From Mastigamoeba balamuthi (lineage: Eukaryota; Evosea; Mastigamoebida; Mastigamoebidae), in NCBI GenBank assembly GCA_902651635.1, contig CACRSC010000027.1:53748-117747 (forward strand): DNA of 64,000 nt. Reading direction: 5' to 3'. Shown here in pieces: positions 52,790 to 64,000 of the stretch. Position 1 is the first letter of the stretch. Each line of letters starts with the position of its first letter. The notes below the pieces were generated by a model. It was not told where the DNA came from and searched no databases. It saw only the letters and a program-made list of their open reading frames with translations. The translations under genes were made by a program, and so were the position numbers.

Positions 52790-55700
52790 ATGGACCCCAA
52801 CGAGCTCGCCAAGCTGGTGGAGCAGGCCAACGCCATGGTCAGCGCCACCCAGGGCAGCGACTACTGCATCCAGCGCGGCGTCCAGCAGCTCAGCGACACC
52901 TCGCGGCGCCTCGCGGGCCGCGCGGCCGGCGCCGTCGCCCCGTCGCCCCTCGACGCCGCGTCGCCCGACGCCAGCGCAGCCGCCTCGGACGACGCCGCGC
53001 GCACCAAGGCCCACTACTTCCTCTCGAAGCACTCGATCGACCCCTCGCGCATCACCAAGGCCCTCCACAGCATCAACCTCCGCAAGGCACGCAGGGGGGA
53101 CTATTTTTGAGATCCTTTTCGAGATTGCTGATATCTTCGTGAATCTGTTGTGCTGACGGGGGCCTCCTCCTCTGGGGACGCAGACGGCGTTCCAGCCCAC
53201 GGGGCCCGTGGTGGAGACGGATGTCGACGGGTACCTGCGCCAGCAGCATCAGATGGCGGTGCAGTCGGTCATCGACGACGCGCGCTCTGATGTGACTTTC
53301 TGCCCCCTGCCCCCACTCGGTCCTCCTCTCCGCTCGCGCGCCATTTTTGTTTTTGCCTGCGTTGACGCCATCGCTCGATTGATGGCGGCTGATGCGACTT
53401 ATAGCCGATGGCGCTGCACCCTCTCGTGGTCGGGGGCAGCTGGCGTGGCCTTTGCTCAGTGGCGCTGCTCCCTCCTGTCATGCCCTGCGCTGACGCCATC
53501 GTCTGATGGGAGGGGGCAGCTGATGTGACTTGGTTCAATTGGCGCTGCTGTGGCCTTCCCACCCGTCCCTGCCCCCTCTGCTCCCCGCCGAGCGTTTGGG
53601 GGCTGAAGCGACACGGGGACTGAACGCGTGCCGGACGCAGACGGAGGAGCTGTACGCCAAGCACTGCAGCGAGGTCATGCAGGCCAGCTGGGCCTCTGCC
53701 AAGCGCGACCTGCTGGAGACGTGGGGCATCCAGGCCGGCCCCTCGGCCTCGCCGTCGCCCGCCGCCCGCATCCCGCAGACGCCCTCGCGCCAGCAGCAGC
53801 AGCAGCGCTCGTCTCTGTCGGCCGCCGCTGCGCCGGGCACGCCGGCCGCGCAGAGGGCGCCGCAGACGCCGGCGCTGGGGTCGCCCGGGGCCGCTGCGGG
53901 GGCGTCGGTGGCGGTGGACCAGCGCACGGCAGCGTACAGCGTCGCCGTCGAGACGTACGTCAGGCAGCGCACCTCGCGCGACAGGGCGGCCCCGGGCACC
54001 GCCAGGCCCATCAGCGTCCTCCCGCTCTTCGCCAAGGCCGCCGCAGACGTGGAGGAGCGCGAGATGGTGCCGTCCCCCAATTCCTAGAGATTGAATTTGA
54101 ATTGAACTGAATTGGCATTACGGGGAACGCGGCTGCGAAGACGGAGCGCAAGAGGATGATGGCGGACAACTGGGGCCTGCTGCGGTTCATGCTGGGGGAC
54201 GCGGAGGACGGGGCCGGGGGCAGGACGCAGGAGGAGATGGTCGCGGGGGCGCTGCGGTTCCTGCACGAGCAGTTTATGGAGGTCGTCCGCGAGGCCGTGC
54301 GCCGCGACCAGACCACGGCGGCCGTCGGCGGGGCGCCGGACAGCGCCGAGCTGGTCCGCGGGTTCATCCGCGCGCGGAGGGTGCCGCAGACGCAGGCCAT
54401 GTGGGCCGCCGTCTTCTACTGCCTGCGCTGCGGGCTGGTCCCCGAGGCCCTGGCGTCATCGCAGGCAATTCGCGGCGACCGCGCGGCCGACGACGTGGCG
54501 TCTGCGCTGCAGTCGGTGCAGGCGTCGGGCCGCGTGACGCGCGAGCTCGAGGGGCGCCTGGCCGCCGAGCTGCAGCGGTGCAGGCGCGCGGGCGCGGTGG
54601 ACCCGTACAAGGCGACGGTGCTCAACTACCTCTCGCGCGAGGACTGGGCCGTGCAGGGCGAGGCCTTCCAGCAGGCCGTCTGCAGCATCCAGGACTACCT
54701 CTGGATGCGCCTCTCGATGCTCGAGCCCGCGGGGCCCCGGGCGGCGCCGGCTGGCCAGCGCTCGAGGCCCACGCTGGCGATGCTGCAGGGCGAGATGAGG
54801 CAGTTCCACACGGGCGGCGGCGACGCGGCGGCGGCGGCCAGCAAGAACCCCCTCTGCGACTTCCAGGTGCTCGCGCTGACGCTGCAGTTTGAGCGCGCCG
54901 TCGAGCGGCTCGTCTGCGAGCAGCAGTTCGCCGTCGAGGGCGTCCACTTTGCCGTCGCCCTCTTCCTCAAGCGCGCGCTCCGGGCGCCCGCCAAGGTCCA
55001 GGACCCCCTCAGCGCTGACGGTACGGCATGGCCCACACACACACCACTTGTGCCGCTGTCACATCACATCAATCCCCTGTCCACCTCCCCTTTCCCCTCG
55101 TGTGCCGCTGTCACATCATTTTATCCCCCCCTTGTCCCCCTCCGCCTTCTCCCCATGTGCCGCTGTCACATCACATCAGCCCCCCGTTTCTTTCCCATGT
55201 GCCGCTGCTACATCATCCCCCCCCCCCCGCGTCCCCCCACTTCCATTTGCCGCTGTCACATCACATCGACCCCCCTCCCCTTCCCCTCATGTACTGCTGT
55301 CACATCACTTCAGCCCCTCTGTCCGCCCATACCTCCATTTGCCACTGTCACATCACACCAGCCCCCTTTCCCGCGGGCACTCAACGCGGGGCATCGCAGT
55401 GTTTGTCATGGAGGGCGAGTCGCTGTGCGTCAACGTCCCGCGCCTGCTGTGGCAGTGGACGCAGAAGTTCATCAACGGTGCGTGTCGCATCATCGGCTGT
55501 CGGCCTCGCTCCCCAGCTGTCGCCGCCACAGACTCGCCTCACCGCCCGCTGCGCAGACCCTAGGAGGGTGTTTGTCTACTACGGCGTGCTCGAGCAGGGC
55601 CTCGCGCAGAGGTGCCTGACCACGTACCTGCTCGACTTCCCCGACATCGACGGGCTGCTCCAGGTGCGGGCGGCCGACCCTCAGATTGGCGGGGTGTTAC

Positions 55701-56684
55701 GGACTGATGACGTGGCTGATATTATCACCCGCGCGCGCAGTCGGACCTGCTGGTGACGTTCTTCCCCAGGGACGCTGTGGGCCAGGCCGTCATCAGCGCC
55801 GCGCGCGACAGCGAGGCCAGCGGCAAGTACGAGCGCGCCATCGTCTTCTACAAGCACGCGCAGAGCATGGCCAAGGTCCTGCAGATCGCGTCGTCGCTGC
55901 TGGGCCGCTACATGTCCCAGAGATCCAACCCTGCCAGGGGTGCGTCGGAATCCAGCTCCGATTCCAAATCCAGATTCGAATATCTCGAATATCTCCTTGA
56001 GGAGATACCGCGGGAGATTCTGACAGGCCTGCCCCTCCTGCAGAGCAAGTCAACGCGCTGGCGGTGGAGCTGGCGAGGCGCCAGGACCTGAAGAACGTGC
56101 CCGGGTGGAACAACTTCTACTACGTGGCCAAGCTGGCGGACTGGTTCGACTACTTCCACCAGGGCCGCTACCAGGAGGCTGTCAACGTCAGCAAGATCCA
56201 TCTCCCCCAGATTCCATTCCCCACGTCACAATATCTGATCTGGGAATCGCGGGATATCCCTCGATATCGGCGTCGTGCAGCTCATCGCGGACATGGGCCT
56301 GATCCCCACGACCAACGACGCCACCGAGGTCACGAACAAGGCCGAGGCAGTCCGCGTGCGCCAGCGCACACCGCACACACCGCACAGTCTGTGCTGACGT
56401 CACAACCACGTGAACGCTGGGGCTTTGGTGGGCAGAGCCTGCCGCGGGAGGTGGTGCAGAACCTGGGGGACATCATACTGGCGGTGATGACGTGCCTGCA
56501 GAAGCTGTACGAGCAGCACAGGGGGGTGCTGGCGCGGACGCGGGACCAGAACACGTACGAGATGATGCGCCAGATACAGATGAAGGCGAGGGCCCTGATC
56601 ACCTTTGCCGTCTGCCCCCTCGAGTACAAGATCTCGCCCGAGCAGATGACGGCCCTCAACCAGATGGAGCTCAGCATGAACTGA
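52790..56684 (+). CDS. NUP93: Nucleoporin Nup93/Nic96
   Basis: A linker scaffold nucleoporin of the nuclear pore inner ring. It starts MDPNELAKLVEQANAM with a coiled-coil N-terminus. After two introns comes KHCSEVMQASWASAKRDLLE, then a Ser/Pro/Gln/Ala-rich linker. The alpha-solenoid begins MMADNWGLLRFMLGD, with AMWAAVFYCLRCGLVPEALA and YLSREDWAVQGEAFQQAVCS-IQDYLWMRLSML, strongly Nic96-like. Later exons give CDFQVLALTLQFERAVERL, VPRLLWQWTQKFIN, YLLDFPDIDGLL, YERAIVFYKHAQ and the closing PREVVQNLGDIILAVMTCL. The stop is at 56684. About eight introns are present. The conserved blocks occur in the right order with no gap, so the gene should be functional. Confidence 0.85.
55030..55375. repeat. 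Intronic minisatellite, GCCGCTGTCACATCA unit
   Basis: Seven imperfect units of about 45-60 bp, each containing GCCGCTGTCACATCA followed by C-rich filler, fill one Nup93 intron after the exon ending DPLSAD. Confidence 0.8.
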
Positions 56685-57644
56685 GAGGGACGCCCTCTGC
56701 CCTCGCTCTCTCTCTGCCCCCCGCACCTTCGGCTGGGTCAACGCACCAGCTGTGGCCAGACCCCAGCAGCCCAGCACAGCTCCCAGCACCGGACAACGAC
56801 TGCTCACTCCCTGTGCTGTGGGACTCTGTGTGGTTAGCGTGGCAGTTTCTCTACTCCTTTTTTGTCTGGTCTGGCATGTATGCTACCCATGAGTGTGGTG
56901 TCTTGAGTCCAGGCACTCAGAGTCGCTGACCCATGTGGTATAAATTTGAGACTCGGTTGAGTCAATAGGATATCGTATGACTCATCATGTTTCAGATTCT
57001 CGAATCCCAAGTCAATTATTCTGGACATGCTCGCTGTGTGACTGTGCACATGTTGTGTGCACATTCCATGTCCAGTGAAACCCCAGATGTCTTTTATTTC
57101 TTTCTTTTATTTCAATTTAGCTTCATTAAAGAGAGTTTGTAGCAGAATAGCCTCTTTTGTATGATTGCTCTATGCATGTCAAGCAATGTAGTGGCACATA
57201 GCGGACCCTGCCCTAGCAGTGCATAGTACAATGAATGAACTACACAGTGTAGCAGTGATGAGCAGGAATTCCCATTAAAGGGTCAAAATTGTAACAATTG
57301 ATGAATAGCACATGCCCTTAATATCAGAAGCTCTTGTTTGCATTTGAAGCATGATTTCACAGAAATATTTCAAATCAAGTGATTTGCAACAAAGGCGATA
57401 TGTGCTGGCATATATGCCGGGCTATGTGCCGGTGGCACAGCTTGGCCATCAACTATGCTGATGGCACAGTGTATGTGCTGGCATATATGCTGGCCTATGA
57501 GTTGACATGAAGAGTTTCTGTAATTTTCTGGTTAATGGTGATCAATAAGACATTCAAAGCAGACACAGTGGCTTTCAATTGTAGTAACCAACTGGTCTCA
57601 TTGCTTAGTCATACTCAGGATCAGATTCATCAGAGGAGAGGGCA
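56685..57644. other. 3' flank of Nup93 and boundary of an AT-rich island
   Basis: Composition drops to AT-rich at about 56930. The phrase TGTGCTGGCATATATGC recurs at about 57402 and 57477, with related copies near 58160. No gene is supported. Confidence 0.4.
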
Positions 57645-57881
57645 TCATTCATCATCATCACTGCACTCAGCACAATCCATGATGCAGTCCTTTGGATCAG
57701 CCATAACATTGTTCAGGCCATTGAAGGATGCATCTGGGTTGATGAATCTCTCTTTGAACATCTCGAAATCCATCTGCAGAGGACTGGTCAGGAGTAGCTC
57801 ATCAGAGTTGGAGAGCCAGGAGTCCAGGTTCACATTACTCCAAAGAGAAGACTCTCTTTCTGTGTGATGAGTCACCTGCAT
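57645..57881 (-). CDS. Short hypothetical exon in the AT-rich island
   Basis: The 78-codon frame contains DSWLSNSDELLLTSPLQMDF and FKERFINPDASFNGLNNV, ending CIMDCAECSDDDE. Its composition looks coding, unlike its surroundings. The acidic C-terminus and two CxxC-like spacings are notable, but no family is recognised. It could be an exon of the element-encoded gene set on this strand. Confidence 0.3.
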   Translation of the reverse strand: MQVTHHTERESSLWSNVNLDSWLSNSDELLLTSPLQMDFEMFKERFINPDASFNGLNNVMADPKDCIMDCAECSDDDE

Positions 57882-58600
57882 GATGTGCTCTCAAAGGCAT
57901 TTGACCTTCTCAGTAGTTCCCTTGATGGTGCTGAGCCCGTAGCACAGTCCCTGAGCATCAGCATCACAATTTAAGGGCGAATCTGGATGAACACAGTGCT
58001 CCAACTAGTTGTCATTGTCCTTGGCAACTGAGATGAGCCTGGAATGCTGCTGGATTGATGGCAGGGATGCCTTGCAGTGTGCCTTGATGCTTCATACCAT
58101 CTGTGAGAGTACAGTGTATTGCAATGAGTGAATTAGATGAAGTTATGTTATTGACTGGCACTTATGCTGGTGGCATATATAGCATGTGCCAGTGGCATAT
58201 GTCTTTGCAGCCAAATGTACCATTTTACCAGTTTCATTGAAAAACTAAGTATGAGAAAAAAGTCAGAAAAAACAGCTTTTTGAAACTGGAAAATCAAGAA
58301 AGACAGAAAAAAACGACTTTCAAATAGCACAAAAGTGAGCTCAGATGAACAATTTTTTATTTCACACTTTTGTGAGAATTGCTATGTTTTCAGTGATTTG
58401 TGTTTGTGATGGAATGTATGAGACTGAATTCAGAACATTATTAAAACAGTATCATAATGTAAGATACCTAAAGTATACATACCAGTGTGAGTGCTGAAAG
58501 TGTATGAGTGCATGCAAGCCAAATGTGTGCACCACAAGAGGAAGAAATGCTGAAGTGTAGTTTTGTTGAAATGTGTTTGGTACTGTGAAAATAGAGGGGT
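57882..58600. other. AT-rich island, no supported gene
   Basis: Contains further TGCTGGTGGCATATATAG-type repeats (about 58165-58205) and A-rich stretches. Nothing coding is recognised. Confidence 0.35.
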
Positions 58601-58931
58601 TCTGTTATGTTGTCTGGTTGACAAAGATAACAAGAGGCAAGAATCTGTAGTGTGCTGTATTGATGTCCAGTGTGCAGGAACACTGTGCATCTGCTACATC
58701 AGCAGATGGATTAATGTCAATAGGTGTGTTGCAATGAATGCTATGTCCATTCTCTATGTACAACTTTATAGCCTGAAGGGGATCAGCTACATCTGAATCT
58801 GCAGACAAGAATGATCTTGAAGATACAACTGGCCTGTGAATGGGACATGTGCCTGAAATGTCACAATGAAACTGTACATCAGACCTGAAGGCAGAGAACC
58901 AAATGCCTGGTGACTGCATAGGCATGGGCCA

Positions 58932-60157
58932 TTAGCCAGAGGGCCCATAGTAGAGCTTATCAAAAGAGGACTGAGTGAACCTCTCTTGATGAATCTGCAG
59001 CAACACAGCCATACTATGACATGTAGATGGAGCGAAAAACAACTGTAGCCCAGCAGAGTTCTGAAAGAGGCCTGAATAGAAACCTACAACAACACTGCTC
59101 AGATAGCAGCAGTTGTTGTGGTTATAGGGCAGGTTAGCTCTTCTGAATGAGGCAGGCAACTGAACTTGAGCAAGAGAAGGCCTAGCCAAGGAAAAAGATG
59201 ATAAAGAAGAGGTGGGCTTGAAGGAAGAAGAGATTATTACAGAGCGACCACCAAAGCCTCTGCTTTTCTTGTTTCTGGGTGTAATGGTGTTTGCTGATAC
59301 AGGAACAGCAGGCATAACTTACTTATTTTTTCTCTTGAACATTCTGATTTTGAATTGCTGAAGTCAAATTCTTGCTGATCTAGACCAGTGAGTAGTATTA
59401 TGAAGTGGCACACATTTCCTGTGAAGCATTAACCTGCACTGGGTGCACAGGTAGTTGCTTGATGCTCAATGCATAGGAGATAGCCCGGACGTGGTGGAAG
59501 AGTCAGGCACATGGACTGAATTCTGTGAAGCAGTACCTGAGAGTGATTAGAAGAATCAATGATAAGCAGTTTACCTGCCCTTGGGGTTCTTCATCTACAC
59601 CTCTGAGTGAAATGTGCCATATGTAGTTATCATTTACCAATATGTCCAGGTTGTTTCCATTGGGATGTGGTTTTCCTCTGCCACTATAAGAGTACAGTGC
59701 ACATCTGTTTTTGTGACTACATATTGTATCATCAATGGTATTGTGCTGTCCAGGAATCCAGAACAACTTAGCAGCAGTATTGAACATAAGAAGTGGGGGT
59801 CTCAAAAAGAAAATCCTTCCTATCATGACTTGCAGATCTGGTTGGAGCAAAGTGAAGATTATTTTTGATATCTACAAAACGCTGCTGTGACATACTACAC
59901 TTAATACACTCTACACATCTGTCTTTACTCCAGAGCTTCTGGATAGATAGAATAAAATGTCTGCTGTATAAAACAATAGCTATGAAGCCCAGTAGCTCCT
60001 GCCAGTCAATTGGTACCCATCCCTTGAATTGACTAATCATTGGAGGATTTTGTGATGAAGAGAGCTTCTCCAGAACTCTCTGATTGGTAAACTCACAGAT
60101 CAGAGTAAGAAAGCTCTCAGTGATAAAGAGCATCAAAATAGCAGGGGTGAAGAGCAT
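58932..60157 (-). pseudogene. PiggyBac-family transposase, fragmented
   Basis: From the right: a frame reading ESFLTLICEFTNQRVLEK, WQELLGFIAIVLYSRHF, KLWSKDRCVECIKCSMSQQRF and IKNNLHFAPT, the N-terminal part of the piggyBac DDE domain. It then shifts to a second frame with WIPGQHNTIDDTICSHKNR and KPHPNGNNLDILVNDNYIWH, which covers the first catalytic aspartate (IDD) and the KPxxxG motif. A third frame (59315-58932) ends FTQSSFDKLYYGP. The pieces do not form one frame with obvious introns, so the gene looks decayed. No TTAA-flanked terminal repeats were identified. The catalytic cut-and-paste activity is presumably lost. Confidence 0.6.
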
Positions 60158-60381
60158 GTCACTGGAATGTCAACTGGATGTCCCTGAACTCCATTCTGAA
60201 CATTTGCAGTAGCAGTTCCTCTAAACTTGTTGTACTCAGACCATTCATTTTCCTGTTTTTAGCAGTACAAGTGAGAAGATTATGATTACTAGAAATATTA
60301 AATGATTACCAATCTTGAGTGTAATTGTGAAAGTGATACAATAAAAACTGATAATTACTACAAATGAAAAGAATCATAATC
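60158..60381. other. AT-rich leader of the 25-bp repeat array
   Basis: A-rich DNA with scattered degenerate repeats (GATTACTAGAAATATTAAATGATTA). No gene. Confidence 0.35.
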
Positions 60382-60606
60382 ACAACAAGTCTTATGATTA
60401 CAACAATTCAAAAGTCTCATGATAGAAACACTTCAAAAGTCTCGTGATAGCAATATTTCAAAAGTATCGCGATAGTAATAGTTCAAAAGTCTTGCGATAG
60501 CAATAGTTCAAAAGTCTTGTGATAGCAATAGTTCAAAAGTATCGTGATAGCAATAGTTGAAAAGTCTTGCTATTATAACATTTTAAAAATCATGATTACA
60601 AGACTT
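60382..60606 (+). repeat. 25-bp tandem array, left copy
   Basis: Nine units with an exact 25-base period, consensus TTCAAAAGTCTCGTGATAGCAATAG, varying mainly at CTC/CTT/ATC and GTG/GCG/ATG. The outer units are more diverged than the inner ones. The array has no unique spacers. Confidence 0.9.
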
Positions 60607-60869
60607 AAAATATGAAATGAAAAACAATCAATTGTTTTCTAATTAAATGAAAACTATAAATAGAATCCCTTAGGTGAACTGCTAGTACTGCTCTGGCACC
60701 TGCTTTTTTGGATTGGAAACATGGCTGTCTTAGAAGACTGTCCTCTACCCATTCCAACTTCTATCAAAAGCAGTAATTGAGATGAATTGGCTTTATTGAA
60801 TTTGTGCAACAGGTTGAGGCAAATTTAGACTATGATGATATTCCATAATATCATGATATTATCACAAAT

Positions 60870-61172
60870 CTAGATAGTTTGAGACTCTTTAATAGCATCT
60901 TGGCGCAATTGCCACACCAGCCCATGGACCACCACCACAGACAGCCCCAACAGCTCCAGCAATCCCTGCTGTCCAAGCAGTCCAGGCCTCACAAATTCCC
61001 CAGGCCCTCCAGGCCCCCCGGACATCCAAGCTCCCCAGGCACTCCAGATTGTACCAGCAGCTATAGTAGACCAGGCAGTCCCTGCAGTCCAGGCACCCCA
61101 GGCAGCTGTACCTGCTACTAAACAAGTCAAGACAGCAGCTCCAAAGCTAAGAGCTTTTTTGTTATTTTTCAT
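60870..61172. other. Pro/Gly-codon repeat segment between the arrays
   Basis: Repeats of CCAGGC/CTCCAGG read as a Pro-rich peptide on plus and a Trp/Ala/Gly-rich one on minus. Both frames are open for 80-100 codons. It may be a simple repeat rather than a gene. Confidence 0.35.
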
Positions 61173-61280
61173 TTATTACTTTTCTTAACTCTTTCTCAGG
61201 AGAAGAAGGAAGTAGACTCAGATGCAGAGTGGAAAGGTTGGTTTTTTTTCACTTCATATATATGAATAATACTTGAATAA

Positions 61281-61530
61281 TTGTCACGATTGCGAGACTT
61301 TTGAATTGTTGCTATCGTGAGACTTTTGAACTATTGCTATCACAAGACTTTTGAACTATTGCTATCGTGATACTTTTGAACTATTGCTATCATGATACTT
61401 TTCAAATGTTGCTATTGCAAGACTTTTGAAATATTGCTATCACAAGACTTTTAAAATGTGATAATCATGAGACTTTTGAAAAGTTGTGATTGCGAGACTT
61501 ATAAATTGTTGCAATCACAAGACTTATACT
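61281..61530 (-). repeat. 25-bp tandem array, right copy in inverse orientation
   Basis: Nine to ten units, consensus CTATTGCTATCACGAGACTTTTGAA, the reverse complement of the left array. The two arrays flank an AT-rich centre of about 0.67 kb. Confidence 0.9.
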
Positions 61531-61559
61531 TTTCATTTACTTATAACATAAAATATACA

Positions 61560-63852
61560 GGAGTTGAGCTGAAGCAGGATTGCCTTGACTTGAGATGCAG
61601 GTGGACCACTGTATCAAGCTTACACAGGCATTCTACATCAGTAAGGGACTCCACACAGTAATCTCTCTGAGTTCAACAGCTGCATTTTGGAGGTTTGCAA
61701 GATGAGCAGCAACATGAAGAACATGCTCACCCAGAAGAACAATACTGCAGAGAACATGGAGCAGTTCAGAGCACAGAACATGAACCTTTGGACTTTGCAG
61801 GATAAGATCAAGCTGAACCTTGGAGTTGAGGTCACTGTGGAGCAGGTGAGTGGATTTTGCTTTATTCAAAACTGAGTAAATCTTGCAGATAAAGGCATGG
61901 TCGTTCCTCAGGGACCCCAACTGGACAAGCATTGAGGGATATGTCATGGGGATGTTGAGTAAGGAATACCACAAGGGGAGCATGCTGGACTCCATACAGG
62001 TGTTCCCAGATCACCTTGTGGTGCTGGAGGGAATGCATTGCATTCTCAGCTATGTTTCTGTCCAAACAGTATTTGAACCAATTTTCGATGTTATTTATTC
62101 AAAAATTAGATAAAGTACTTTGAACCAGAGGATCAGAGAAAGCCCGAGTCGTGGGCACAGATCAAGCTGCCTTGCTGCAACATCTACCAGCCCATGAGCT
62201 TCGAACTCTGCCATTGGTACAGTGCATCTGTGAATGCAACGACTTCTACCATCAGCCACACAGCCACTACTCTCTGTTGATGGACCTCAAACAGGAAAAG
62301 TAAAAACTCAATATTCACATGACCTTCTGACATTTTGTACAGGAAAATTGCCCCAAGGAGCAATGCAGAGGTCGCAGGCAGACTGGCTAAAAAGCAGGGT
62401 GGAAGGAACTGATGAGCAAAGCCAATGCTAAGAAAATGAGCCTACATTGTCAAGGACATGACCACAGCTCGGAATGCACTGAGCCATCCTGCAAGGAACG
62501 AGCTCAAAAGCTGTGTATGAAGAGGACAGAGCAGCAGCTGGCTCCTCTTACAGCTCGAACGCTTGGCCTCTCTGTACAATACAACTCAATAATAATATTT
62601 AACCAGAAACACAGGATTTCTGCAGACTGGTACCCAAGGACCAGATCAGGGCTCTGCATGCCATAATAGGGGACCCTGGCTGCAGTGAGAAGCCAATCTG
62701 CAGTCGAGAGGCTCTAAAGGACTGGATTCATCATCTAAAAAAGTCCAAGAGGCTAAGCCATGACAAAGACTCAGATTTTGAGACCAAGGAAAAAGACATA
62801 CGACCCTGCTTGGGATGCAAAGCTCTAATCAGAGGAAGAGTGAGAGTCAGAGTCAGAGGAATGGCCCAGCAAGAAGCACAAGAGCCACCACAAGGAGAAG
62901 GCTATCAAGTCCGGTAAGATCACAGTCCCCAGAGCCCGTGCAGCACCAGCACCACCAGAGGACATGCCCTGGGTTAGCCAGGGACAGCAGAATCAGTAAT
63001 TAAGATTCCTGGCAACAGCCCAGAGGGAATGCAGGATGCTGAGGAGGTTATAGAGCACGAGCTGCTCTCCCTCTCTGCAGAAGCCAGTCAGCCCAGGAGA
63101 AAGGCTGTAGTTCCATCTTCCTCAAAGCCTGTGTTAAGGGAGATCAACATGTTCTTCCTCTCACAGCTCGAGCCTCTTCTGGGAAAGGTCACTTCCCATC
63201 CAGCACTGTACAGGGCAGCCCACTGGACTCAGGGGTCAGCAACGCTTCCTGTTCTGGGGCAGCTGTACGAGGCCACAATCTGCCTAGGGGACAGGGTGAC
63301 CACTGTCTTGATGTGCTTCTGCAATGAGGCTTAAAAATCTGTTATTTATACATGATTTCTGTACTAACGTTTTATCAGGTCTTCTTCAGTGAATGGGACT
63401 ATACCAGAGATCCCCATTTGTGTGCTGCACTGACAGAGATGTGGATGATTGAAGGGGAAGGAGCTCAGGCAATAGTGTACCTTTTCAAGAATAAAAGTAG
63501 GCCAAGGCAGAACAGGCCAAGGTCAGTGAGGAAGAGGTCAGTTCTAAAGAAGACAGTGCAAGTTCACAGGTTTCCAGTGAGTCAGAGAAGCCCGAACCTG
63601 GTACTATGTTATTATTTTAGTTTCTAACTTTTGATTCAGAAACACCTGCAAGAGCAAGCAAGAGGTCTCGTTCTTCTACTTCCAGGGCACGCTTACAAGA
63701 CCCGTACAGCTTTTATTCTTTTTGTTTTTATAATAACAGTTTCAGAGAGAACTGCAAGGAAGAAACCAGCACAAACAACCAAGAAGGCACCAAGAGAACT
63801 CCTTCGGCCAAATAACACTAAGATGTCCTTTAAAGCTCAGACCTTTACATGA
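61560..63852 (+). CDS. Spliced gene of unknown family in the AT-rich island
   Basis: Exons joined by clear short introns. KMSSNMKNMLTQKNNTAENM...LGVEVTVEQ is followed by GTGAGT...CTTGCAG and IKAWSFLRDPNWTSIEGYVM...FPDHLVVLEGMHCIL. Later exons include FEPEDQRKPESWAQIKLPCC and, from about 63029, EEVIEHELLSLSAEASQP...FFLSQLEPLLGKVTSHPALY. Next comes EWDYTRDPHLCAALTEMWMIEGEGAQ, and finally a Lys/Arg-rich tail (ERTARKKPAQTTKKAPRELL) ending at 63852. Basic tail and Ser/Arg-rich middle suggest a nuclear or DNA-binding protein. It may belong to the same mobile element as the mirrored arrays. No domain is recognised. Confidence 0.4.
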
Positions 63853-64000
63853 GCTTTGAAATCATTCAAACAATGATGCCCTCTCATATCTTGTTTTGTA
63901 TTTCTCTAACTATTAAGTACCATTTCTTTTATATTCTTTTTCCTCTGTAATTTTATACAAAAGACATATTTTGGTATCATTTCTGACTTTGTTTTTCACT
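63853..64000. other. AT-rich 3' flank to window end
   Basis: T-rich, no gene. Any right-hand terminus of the AT-rich island lies beyond the window. Confidence 0.4.

Noticed and set aside
60382-60606. CRISPR-like array
   Set aside because: Direct 25-bp units with no unique spacers, in a eukaryotic context, with an inverted partner array.
60870-61172. Collagen-like protein
   Set aside because: The Pro/Gly-codon repeat lacks a regular G-x-y register and is open on both strands, so a simple DNA repeat is more likely.

Overview
This window is nuclear DNA from a eukaryotic microbe, and the lineage cannot be fixed from sequence alone. Host genes are GC-rich (visibly well above half), closely packed on both strands, and cut by many short introns. 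Their content is protist-like: plant-style leucine-rich repeats (LRRs), cysteine repeats of the Dictyostelium CTDC type, Lin-12/Notch repeats fused to a trypsin-fold protease, a Roco protein, Nup93 and phosphoserine aminotransferase. AT-richer islands carrying mobile elements interrupt them.

Layout. 1-3.9 kb: the tail of a transposase, then a Polinton-like/PLV-type capsid gene block that looks whole as far as it is visible. 4-6.9 kb: an intron-bearing hypothetical gene and an isolated TRIP4-type zinc finger. 6.98-15.03 kb: an 8-kb element with ~90-bp terminal inverted repeats, divergent spliced genes, a DUF7869-like putative transposase, and more than a dozen copies of a palindrome built on TTATCGCCGGCGATAA. 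16.1-23.4 kb: a transmembrane receptor with LRRs, a VWA domain, CTDC repeats and a cytoplasmic ADP-ribosyltransferase. 23.9-26.7 kb: a LIM protein and PSAT. 28.7-34.8 kb: two protease-LNR paralogues tail to tail. 35.9-40.6 kb: an ART-LRR-pseudoART-LRR protein. 40.7-47.1 kb: a Roco protein ending in a PARP-like and a receiver-like domain, convergent with the previous gene. 47.4-56.7 kb: an unknown gene, an F-box/TMEM185-like membrane protein, a metallo-beta-lactamase fragment, a possible LRR-E2 fusion, and Nup93. 57-64 kb: a decayed piggyBac transposase, two mirror-image 25-bp repeat arrays and an unknown spliced gene.

The most interesting theme is ADP-ribosylation. Three differently built genes within 31 kb join NAD-dependent transferase folds to recognition or switch modules (LRR receptor, NLR-like LRR, Roc-COR). 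The receptor has an intact R-S-ExE triad where plant LRR receptors carry a kinase. This suggests a recognition and signalling cluster that uses ADP-ribosylation, possibly for self/non-self or immune functions. That role is inference. The second candidate novelty is the palindrome family of the 8-kb element, which lies inside 41-66 nt introns and shows compensatory base changes.
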